Assembly: GCA_951812925.1 (NCBI GenBank) | Contig: OX638368.1 | Location: 157,776,492 to 157,840,491, forward strand | DNA length: 64,000 bases | DNA from: Calliopum simillimum | Taxonomy: Eukaryota > Arthropoda > Insecta > Diptera > Lauxaniidae | Direction: 5' to 3' | Shown: positions 33,845 through 44,600 of the stretch, one piece after another | Layout of the letters: each line of letters starts with the position of its first letter | Numbering within the stretch: position 1 is the stretch's first letter | Program-made: the position numbers and the translations under genes | Notes under the pieces: model-generated | Told to the model about the DNA's origin: nothing | The model's database searches: none | The model's input: the letters and a program-made list of their open reading frames with translations, nothing else

Positions 33845-34590
33845 ATATCGATACCTTAGAGCGCTATAGTCCTATCTCCACTTTTTGCGATTTTGAGATT
33901 TTTGCAGTTATGGCATCATTGTGGGCTTCTTTATCATGTGGAAAACTCTGTGATGTCAAAATACCACTAAAATACCAAAATATTCGATAATTAAGAAAAA
34001 TTGTATATCCAAACTGTAATTTTTTCAAGAGCGCTACTGTCCTATCTCCACTGAATATTCAAATAAGTCACATTTTTAAAAAAAATTCTTCGGTTTTTCG
34101 CGTGTTTTTCGCGTTTCATGACTATTTTCAACATTTTGGTAAACGTATTTGGTTACACCCAAGGCTCTACTGTTGTTTGTCGGGACCAAAAAAAATTCAA
34201 AAATTCAAAAAAAAAAAAATATATATGTATCGTTTTTTTCGTGTTTTCTACGCGTTTCATGACTTTTTTCGACATTTTAGTGGAAAAAATTCAAAAAATG
34301 TACTAAATACGACGTTTTTTTTCAATAGTAGTGGAATTCTATATATGGGCAAAAGTAATGACACATTATAAATTGGCTGGAATTTCGTTAGAAATTAATT
34401 AAATTGGTTAAAAACATTAAATTAAGTTAACAGATACTACAGGTACAAATATTGCATGTATCGTTATATCAAAATAGCAGCCAATCCTTAATAACCACTG
34501 TTTGAAATCTTCTTTTTGCATTTCCCAACAATTGGAAAAATGGAGATAGGACTATAGCGCTCTAAGGTATCGATATATACTATATATCGT
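33845..34590. mobile_element. Word-studded inverted-repeat element M7 (GAGCGCTATAGTCCTATCTCC)
   Basis: TATCGATACCTTAGAGCGCT then ATAGTCCTATCTCCA at the left (about 33847-33881) faces its inverted copy at 34541-34575. A third copy of the word, with CTACTG for CTATAG, lies at 34029-34052. A partial 'GGCAAAAGTAATG' MITE core is nested at about 34330-34450. Coding frames are absent. Confidence 0.65.
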
Positions 34591-34674
34591 TGTAAGTAAA
34601 AGTCTCCAGGTTGCCATAAAACTAGTGCCCGTAAAAAATTATAAAATTCATCTCCACAAAATTTTCTCAAATTA

Positions 34675-35478
34675 CACAGGTTTACAAAAAAAAAAATGTC
34701 ATGGCGTTTTGACCAGACTATGTGTTTCCTAGGGACTTTGACGTCCTGAATCCGAATCCTGGGTCCGTTTTTTTTCAGGAAGTCTGCGAAAAAATATTTC
34801 AAGGTCATGTGTCGTTTAGTGATAAATTCGCTAAAATTCTGAAACTAATTTTTTGTCATTGAGTTCTTAGTCTTTAAAAAGAATATGTGATCAAAAAGGG
34901 TATCTCGGACCTAGTTTCGGAGATATAGCCATCGGAAGATCCGGATATATCTTCTATAAAAACCGCTATAAGTTGGGAACCCCTGGATGGATTCGTAAAA
35001 TATTGGTGTCATATGAAAGATATTTTAACAGCCTATAAAAATTTTTTGAGCATATTTTCAATTGGATTCATAGTTTTCGAGATATGAACTTTTTTGAACT
35101 ATAAAATACCTTTTATATGACACCAATATTTTCCAAATCCCTCCAGGGGTTCCCAACTTAGAGTGGTTTTCATACAAGATATATATTCTAATCTTCCGAT
35201 GGCTGTATCTCCGAAACTAGGTCCGAAATACCTTTTTTGATCACATATTCTTTTTAAGACCTAAGAGTTCAATGATTAAAAATTAGTTTCAGAATTTTAG
35301 CGAATTTATCACTAAACGACACATGAACCCCATTTTGACCTCCATATGACCTTGAAATCTTTTTTCTCAGACGTTCTGGAAAAAAACGGACCCGGGATTC
35401 AGATTCAGGACGTCAAAGTCCCTAGGAAACACAAAGTCTGGTCAAAACGCCATGACTTTTTTTTTTTGTAAACCTATG
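34675..35478. mobile_element. 804-bp palindromic element FP1 (TIR CACAGGTTTACAAAA)
   Basis: The arms (about 34675-35045 and 35095-35478) are inverted copies with shared landmarks: ATGTCATGGCGTTTTGACCA, GTTTCCTAGGGACTTTGACG, GGGTATCTCGGACCTAGTTT and TAGCCATCGGAAGAT. TTA lies outside both ends (34672-34674, 35479-35481), possibly a 3-bp duplication. A second copy is at 58425-59299. Non-coding. Confidence 0.75.
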
Positions 35479-35481
35479 TTA

Positions 35482-36026
35482 TTGAAATTGAACAAGCTAC
35501 AGCGAATCTTAAACTTCAGTGCATAACATGGAAATGAAAATTAAACTTTAGACCTAAAACTATGCAGTATTTATATATATATTTGAATCGCAGAATTTTT
35601 GTAGACTTCTGCAGATATCTGCAGAATCGCAGAAACGTCATAAGTCACACGAATATAATTTTTCAGGAATCAATAAAAACTGTTTTATTCAAAAATAATC
35701 GAGTTTTAAAGAACTTTTTTGGGCTGAATGTAGAGCTTGAGTTCTAAAAGATTGAAATGTAGAAAAATAATGGAAAAAACCTGAAAAACTGTTCTGGACT
35801 TAGGTTGTTTTTGCACCAAACGGTTATAATGGCATTTAATTTACACAAAACAATTATGGTTATCATACATTATTTATTAATATTATTGAAAATTACACTT
35901 AAACACTAATTTATTAACATGTGACATATTAAGATTATTCATGTATTAATGTATTTAAGATGCATAATCATATTCTTCATCGTTTTCAACTTGATTATCT
36001 TCAACACTTGATGTTGGCTAACTAAA
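35482..36026. other. No gene seen
   Basis: AT-rich spacer with recurring CTGCAGA words near 35590-35635. The small open frames have no motif. Confidence 0.35.
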
Positions 36027-36231
36027 TATCGTCGGGTTAAAACTACAACTAGACATCTACACATATTGAAGTATACGGAAACATGAAGAGAAAATAGCTC
36101 TATGCTCCAGTCTAGTCGGTTTTTTGAAATGTTGTCCCCATTCAATATTATTTAAAGAATAAAAAGCAGAAAATTTCAAAATTCTCAAAACATGAAAACT
36201 GTAGATGTCTGGTTGTAGTTTTAACCAGACG
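36027..36231. mobile_element. ~205-bp inverted-repeat MITE (ATATCGTCGGGTTAAAAC)
   Basis: ATATCGTCGGGTTAAAACTA then CAACTAGACATCTAC faces GTAGATGTCTGGTTGTAGTT then TTAACCAGACGATAT. No clear target duplication. The open frames crossing it are artefacts. Confidence 0.65.
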
Positions 36232-38681
36232 ATATGTTCTGATAAAATGGTGTATGCTCTTCCGGAATTGCTTTGTTGAAGTAGTTTTAAATACAATTTA
36301 AATGAATTTACAAGTGTGAATCCAGATAATCAAATATTGATGTTTAAAGCAATTAAAACAATGCAATTTTAAACAGTCAAGCACAGGCATAATTTTTGTA
36401 GTGAATGCAGAAACCACTTAAGTCACTGGGCTTATGCGACTAACGCCAAATTACGCGGAAAAATTGTTGACCTTACATTACTAGTTAAAAAGTTATATGC
36501 GGTTGAAGATCAACTTGTTTTGCTTTCGTTCGCGCGCAGTGAAAAATTTAAATTTTTTGGCTTTTTTAAAGTACATTTTTATTAAAAAAAAAAGTTTTTT
36601 GTGGAAAAAGTTTTAATGGAACCTTCAACTTCAGGTAATTGTGGTTCTTACTACATAAAAGATTTTTTGAGTTAATGTTTAAGAAATTTTGTTTTAAATA
36701 CATTATATATGTGTTAAAAAATTAAGGTTTTTTATTATTCAAGTGGAGTTAAAGTGTTTTAGTCTGTGCAAAATTTTCATCTTATTGTAATTTTCGTTAA
36801 CTATTGGCTGTCCATAATAAGTGTTAATAATTTAGTTGTGCCATTTTTTGCCCTTTCGGAATTATTAAACTTTTTGTAAAAGAACTCCAGTCGCTGTAAT
36901 CATATGAAGCAAGTGCAGCCACCAACAATGCAATGATTTTTTTCCTTTTGTTTTGTTTGACTTCTTAAATTTTGATGGACCCTTTTAGTTCAGGTATTTT
37001 TGTAATACAAAAGTGGTTTTTGTTTTGTGAAAAAGTGTTTCGTTATATTTTAATTTTATTTTTTTTTTTTTTTTGTTCGTTAGTTTAAAATTAAGTGCAT
37101 TTTGGTTAAGTATATACATAGACATATAGTTGTTCCGAATGTGAGCTTAAACAAAAATGTTTTTATTTTAACAAAGAGTAGACATTTAAGTTACTTTATA
37201 TGAAAAAAGAGTTGCGCGTTTTTGCGCGGCTGTGAGAAGTTTTAATTTTTTTAAGGCAAACTGACATGCCCAATATGTATGAAAGTGGAGCATAAAATAA
37301 ATAAAAAGTTAAATACAGACATATAGACAGACAATTACCCCCACAAATCTGCAAGAGGGTGTCGCTAAGTTTTTTAAAATTTTTGAAGGTCATTAAGAGG
37401 TCGCTCATCGCCTTTTTATGCAAAATATCGGCTTAGTACAGTTTTTATTTTATTACGACTTAATAAACGTTCGGAATGAGTCATCCGATACATAAAATTT
37501 TTTGTCTTGAGTCAAGGTGTATAAAAATATTATATCTCGAATTTAAAATCATTCATATATTGTTGTTTTAGATAAAAAACCGAAAGAAAACATATTTTCG
37601 ATATTTCGGCCTGCAGTAAAACTCTTAAACTACATCTTGGAAAAACTGTTTTTCATAAGCTCATCATAAAATCATACAAGAAACAATTTTTTACTGCATT
37701 TAAACCCATTATATCCTGTTTTTATGGGTCTTCTTGACCGTTTTTTCCAAAAACTTGGTTAAAATGGGTTAAAATGTTCTACAAAAATATACTTCAAAAA
37801 ATTTCACTAGGGGTCATCAAAGACAGAAATTCTTAAAACTTCAGAATAATGCGTAAAAAATTTGATGACAATTTTCAATTTCCGTTTTTTATTGCTATTT
37901 AAAAAAAAAATTCACTGCAACTGCATAAGTTTTCTACTTTTTTATGCATAATTAACTAAAAAAATAAGTTATTATAACCCTCAATAGTCTGGATGAATTA
38001 ATAGCTTTTTTGGTATCAAATACCCCAGTGTATGACGATATGTATGTACATATTTATATATTTACTTAAACCTTAGTGAGATACATGCCAACATGTTTAA
38101 CTATTTTTTTTTTTTTTTTTTTTTTTGATACACCTCAACACTCGTACTTACCAAACGATACAACTGAAGACGTAATAGAAGAAAACTCTTCCCTTGACAA
38201 AGAAATCCAAATGCTGCAGCTGCAATCGCTTAAGTTGTGTTCTAAGTTGTTGCTCTCGGATTTTAGTTCTTTTCGAGTTTTGAATGCGATCGGTACGACG
38301 ACACCGACAGATACAAGTTAACGAAAATATTTAAACGAAGAGAAAGAGAGTTCACATAGTGTTATATTAAAAAAAGAAAAAAAAATGTGAAACTATTTAC
38401 GGATGTGTGCATTAAGGCGACATTTAAAGTACAAATTTAAAAGAAACAACAAAATTGCTAAATCTAAATTTACTCGCACATAGTTAAACTGGCATTTGTA
38501 TTTTGAAGGATCAAAGAAAATTTGTATTATAGTATCTACTACTAAATAGAGCGTGTTAACATTCTTGTTAATTTTTTTATTTTTTTTTTTTTGAATGGCT
38601 GCGTTAATTGTGCAAAATTATTATAAAATTATCCTTTTAAGTACACAGTGTTATTTACGTACCGGGAAATATAAAAACCAC
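36232..38681. other. 5' region of the membrane-protein gene; possible leader exons and repeat fragments
   Basis: It includes the twin 19-nt ATG segments (listed separately) and poly-T tracts at 37055-37075 and 38104-38126. Repeat fragments related to 45590-45730 (37330-37440) and to the centre of repeat P (37600-37860) are present. A frame at 38150-38321 (TTEDVIEENSSLDKEIQMLQ) has protein-like composition but no acceptor site in front; it may be 5' UTR. Confidence 0.35.
36616..36993 (+). other. Twin 19-nt ATG-to-donor segments (possible alternative first exons)
   Basis: ATGGAACCTTCAACTTCAG (36616-36634) is followed by GTAATT and would encode MEPSTS plus one base. ATGGACCCTTTTAGTTCAG (36975-36993) is followed by GTATTT and would encode MDPFSS plus one base. 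Both are 19 nt and end in phase 1. The phase fits the acceptor at 43518-43519 but would skip the signal-peptide exon. Their partner exon is unknown. Confidence 0.25.
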
Positions 38682-41600
38682 ATGAAAAACAGGTTTTTAT
38701 CTGTGGACCTGCATAAGGGAACATTGTTATTAACTTTGGTTTTGGCGTTGCAAATAACAGGTAAAAAGAAAGAAAAAAACGTCAACGGCAGCATAAACGA
38801 TTTGTTTTTGTTATTAAGGGAAATATATGTAAATATGTCCATGGTATGATATAACTGCTAATTGCAGATTTTGAATTTCGCGGTATTTTACTATACATAC
38901 AAAAAACAAAGTTTTGTTTGTTAAAGTAATACCATCAGAAGACCTGTCTAAGCGAGAGCTACACAGAAAAAAAAAACTGATGGTAAAACTAACTATAAAT
39001 TTTGTATTCTATAGTTTTTCAAATTTTCTATAAGAAACAAAAACAACAATTAAAAATTTCGGAATCAGCTTTACTTTTCTACAGTTGAATTCAACTGTAC
39101 ATTTTGTATTCCATAAATTTTTTTTTTTTTCATATGAATAACATTTTGAATTGAATTTTTAACAGGTTTATAAAATTCTCACATTGTTTAAGAATAAATC
39201 AACATAAGTTTGCTAGAGTTGTACTGATATTTTGCCATTTGAAATGGTGTAGCCGTAGAAGTTGTTTGCTACAATTTCTACAACTTTTTGGAAACGGCTA
39301 GTTACAGCCCTTCTGGGGTGCTAACTATTAAACCGTTCCAAAACAGTTTTAACTGTTTGGAACAGTTTATATTGTGAGCTGACCTTTTAAGAAGGTTATT
39401 TTTACTGTAACTGCGTTTGATAGTTTCTAAACCGAGTAAACTGTAAATTTACAGAATTTTACGGTCAAAATACAAAAACTCCGGGTTGGTGCAATTTCTA
39501 TCGAAAATCTAGGTTAAATTAACTGTTTTCGCAGTACATAAACATTTTAACAGCAACTGTACAGTACTATTTTTACAGTAATTTTACTGGACTGCACAGT
39601 CAATTTAACCTTTACTGCGGGTTGGTGCAATTTCTATCGTTGAAATCGGTTGGATTGACTGATTTTTTTTTTTCTGTGTAAAGGGAAATGATACATCTAC
39701 TTGCTTATACATACATAAGTATATATGTCTGGTAGGGTGCTCCTTTTTTACCAAGCTATAGACTTTGTCAACGCACCCTTTAGAAATTTCTCTGCTTAGG
39801 GCATCAAAATCGTAAGAAAAGATTGCATCTTTTAACTGTTTTAGATAATGCTAGCTTTAAAAATTCATCATGTTACACGGTAGGCTTGAACGTGTTTAGG
39901 CCTCACGGTTCATGCATTTATTTTTTTTTTGCTGATTTCAGTTCCTTAGGACGCACACTGGTTCAAAATCCTTAAAAGCTGACCAAAAGTCGAAAAAAAA
40001 AGTTTTTTTAAATTAACTTTTTTTGGACCGTATTATCTAACAGATATTCATAAACCTCAAAAAATTTGTAAGAAAGATCCAGGTATTCCTACAATGCTTT
40101 TGGGATCTCTCCAAAAGTACGCTTCTCAGACGCAAAATTCTGTGAGTTAAATGTAAAAATTTAGTGTTCCCTGTAAAAATTGTGTGGTTACTGTAAAACT
40201 GAACCGATTTCAGTGTTTGAATATGGGATCTCTTTGTAAAAGAAAATACTATCGAACCTTAACATTCAAAACTTGCAATAATTTATACTTTTACGGAAAT
40301 TATGATTAACTTAAAATCAAATTATTTCGCAAAACCAGCTTGCAATGGTTATGGAAAAAGCCCAGAACTAATTTATACCACGTCATACCACCAAGATTTT
40401 TTTGATTTAAGAAGATTGAAACCTTCACTAGCACATATAAAAAAATTGAGGTGCCTTTTTTTGCCTTTTGTGTTTGACGCTATTTTTCTGAAGCACCCAT
40501 AGAAAAATTTAGCTCATATTGCTTGCAAACATATATTGCTCGCCCAAGATGACAAAATTTTTATATTATTATACAGCTTATACTCCATGATAAAGGAATC
40601 TAAAACCCATTTTATGTAGATCAATTTACCGTTGAACACAACTCTGTCAAAATTAAGGTTTTGAAATAAATTTTTAAATTAGATATAAAAATTGTGCAAG
40701 TGTTGTTTTTTGCCATTTCGAGTCCGTCATTTTGTTTTTAAAAATTCTAATATCAGACTCGTAATCAGTGACCCCAAAAACCCCCGAGTAAATTTTTTTG
40801 TCTGATTTGGTTGAATATTTTAATGATTTCGACTTTTGGCAAGCTTTTTGGGATTTTGAACCAGTGTGGGTCGTACTTAAACCTTATGCAACAAAATTTA
40901 AAATTATCTTTGGGGAAAACCGAGAAACTCTCTCGACACAATATACGCCAAGCATTTTTAAGTTATATATGAGCCGTGCAAAATGACAATGGTGCAACTC
41001 CAAAACGAGGCAAAAGTAATAATAATATTAATTGGCTGACATTTTGTTAGGGATGAATAAAATTGATTTCTGTTTTCACGAAAAATTTACCTGATAATAT
41101 GAAATTGTTGAAATTAAATTGTAGAAATTAAGTTGAAAAAATGATTTCGACCAAATGACCGATCATTATGGCACATAATTTATATGTCATTACTTTTGCC
41201 TCATTTTGGAGTTGCACCATTCTCATTTTGAACGGCTCATATGGGCATATCCATGGTGTCGCACGTCGAACACAATTAAAGTAAAAATAAAATCAAAATA
41301 AAACGGATTTTTATTTTGACAATAGGCTTAGCTTTTTTAATTTTAATCACGGTCACACGGGATGTGTCGCATGGGACACTATAAAAACTTTAAATTGAAA
41401 ATCATACAAATAACCAGGATTTCCCGGTATACATTGCATCACCTTACCTTGTGAAGTTCACGTGGCATCACCAATTTTTTCAAATGATGTTATTTGTCCC
41501 GATCCATTTTACATATGTACCAAATGTCGGTGCCGTGACATAGTCCCCACGGACATAATCCTCATTCACGAAATGGGGATTATGTCCGCCAATAATTCGG

Positions 41601-44600
41601 ACATGGTCCCCATTACTAAAATGGGGATTATGTCCACAAGTGTTTCGGACATAGTCCCCAGGAAAAAACGGGCATAGTCCCCATAACGATATTTCGTTAT
41701 TGACAACAGCCGCAGCTCAGGATTTACAACTTCCCAAAAATTCCAATACCGGCGGCTGATCAGTCTATAATATATCCAACACCTAGTTTGCTAGCCACAG
41801 TAATTTTACATAAGGGTAGGGGTAAGTAAGCGGCCTGCGGCCGCAGCTCAGGATTTAAAACTCCCAAAAATCCAACACTGGCTTCGCGGTAACACAGTAA
41901 CCCCAAATGTCATTAGTGATGAAATTTTTCATGCGCGTGCCATCGCCCCTAAAAACACATTTATCAAATCACATTCATGCCGCTAAATATTTTCGAAGAT
42001 ATGATGTAGTGATTTTTGTGGGGACGTGGTATCATCATTTTTCCTAGTATACGTTATTTGCCTTAGTGAAACCCTAAAATACCATTCTTTAGCGCGATTC
42101 TTGTAAACAAAGTCAAATGGAGGTTTTTACTTCCTTACTAAAGTTTGACAACTGAGTTTTTTCACAGACCTTTATTTTAACATTTTAAAGGCTTGGTAGA
42201 AATCTACATATACTGTCGTGCTCTCATGTCCAGATATTCGAGATCAAAGGTTACAAAAACAGTTTCTTGCAGGGCTGCAAACCACTTCAATAATCGATGC
42301 GATTCGGTTCAGTGGTTCGAACCATTTAATGAAAATTTGTACCGGTGAAAGAACCGGTATTTAATGACACTGAACCATGTTTTAAACATGAAATAGCAAA
42401 TATCATTAAGAAATAAATTGAAGAATTAAAGTAAAGTAGAAATTTGAATCTAGCAAAACTTAAAATATCCCTTTTATTAAATTTTCAGACAGAATTACAA
42501 AACCTTATTAGTTTTTTGCACATATTTTTTCTAACGCTTACTATTACAGAAAAATGTCTTTTGGAAATTTTGTGGCACAAAAAACGTTAAGATGTTTTTT
42601 TTTCATACAACTTATAATTTAGAAGATATCCTAACTCAAACTTAGTTCATTCTCGTATTTCCATAGCAGAGTTTACTATGGGCTATGATCATTTTGAAAA
42701 TCAGCAACAAATAATTGCCAGATATGACTTATTTGACGTCAGATTTATTTTCGTACGATAATTTGTTTAGGAGATATCCTAAACATGCATGCCTAAATGA
42801 AATTTTACCTTATAAAAAAGCTCTCTGAATTTTACAGGGTTGAGACAGGTTTACATTTTGAAATGATATCTCCTAAACTAAATGTTGTACGAACTTCTGA
42901 TTTTTTTATATGAAATTTCCAGGGCTACAAAATTGTCTTGAACTATTTTTTTGAAAAAGTAACCGTTAGCAGGATATTTGCAAAAAACTGATTTATGCGA
43001 CCTTTGATTTTGAATAACTTTTTATGCGAACATGATTTCGCAATGAACTTTTCACAGTTTATTAACCATGCATAAATAAAGATTTTTTCTACAAAAATCC
43101 GAACTATTTTTGAATTTAGAAATTTACTTAAAAATGGTTGTTGTTTATTAGAAAGATCTTGAGCAGACGAAAATTTTGAGGCCTTAAATGAATTTCTATC
43201 TTGCTTCTGCTTCTGGAGACAGAGGTGTGTATTTCTGTATGCCATTTTTTATTCATCCTGTAAAATGGTCGGAAAATCTACCTCAAATAGTATAGAAATA
43301 TATGTACTCTGAAATTTTTTTTTACATTCAAAATTTATTTGAATACGTTTCGGAGCACCGTGATCAGGAAGTTTGGGAAAAAATCGATTAAGGCTTAAAA
43401 AAAATACAAGAGTATATACTTGGGTGAAAAAATTACAAATACTGCTACACAAATTATTAATAACCAAATAATCAGATTTTTTTATATTTTATGCAATTCT
43501 CATTTTATTTATCTTTTAGGTAATGCTAGAGCATACGTTATCAAAGATTATGTAGATGACACCACCACGACTGACTTTAGCAAATCCGATTTCACAACAC
43601 AAATTATATTCGAGACAACAGTGACGGAAAATCCTGCTGAAGAAACTGTTATAACACCAGAAAGCTGTAACTATGCTAGTTGTAATGCAACAACAGCAAT
43701 AGCACCACAATTGAATTCGAGTACAACTGTAAATGGAGATAGGATCAAAGTTATTCCAGAGGACTTGGATGACACAACAATTTCTATATTAATAACAAAT
43801 TCTTCAAATAAAGAAACAGCTTTGGATGAGACAAATGAAATTAAACCTGCATCCACTCTAGTCGAAGATGAAATTGAATTAATACAAAAAGTTGATATCT
43901 TCAGCAGTGAACTTTTTCCTAATACGAAACCCATTAATACGGCTGACAATGAAAATCAAAATAATACAGAGAATCTTGAGGAAACGATACGGAATTCGGT
44001 CAAAAATGAAATAGAAGTTGAACAGAATATTAGTTCATCTGCTCTTTTAGATGTTCTACAGGAAATACCAGAATTAGAAATACGTAAATCGTTAGCTGAT
44101 GAAATATTGCTTAATCAGGATACGACGTATAGCGGAGAAGATAAAGAGCAGCAAACGGAAACTGTAAAAGTTTTTTCAACAATGAGCGGTAATTATTTTT
44201 CTTTTTTTTGTCGTTTTTTTAACAATTCATACATATTATATTTACATTTCATAATTTAGAAACAAACCAAAAATTGGTTGAAAATACTGAAAATCAAAAT
44301 ATTGCTGTTATCCTTGAAGTAAAATCGACGGTACAGCCAAAAAATATTGAAAATGCAGAGTATTTCGAGGATAATCATTTAAAAAACGATAATGCTAATT
44401 TGACAGAGGACATTCCGTCTTCTGGTTTGAGTCTTCAAGAAAATGCTCAAATATCGTACGAAAATTCAGCATCATCTTTACCGGATTATAATCGTGAAGC
44501 TAAAAAATTAAAAGAATCAACAACAACGCCACTTAGTAACGATTTAAGTTTCATTGATAACAACGAACAATTCCAAGCCAACGATCACTTGGCAAACATT

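Noticed and set aside
38076..38321. Frame with TTEDVIEENSSLDKEIQMLQ
   Set aside because: Protein-like composition, but it starts in a poly-T tract with no acceptor and no ATG in sensible context; it may be 5' UTR of the membrane-protein gene. Undecided rather than excluded.
43420..43519. Upstream extension of membrane-protein exon 2
   Set aside because: The segment ends in a pyrimidine-rich acceptor (TATCTTTTAG) and its translation is hydrophobic intron read-through; exon 1 at 38682-38760 joins better in phase 1.
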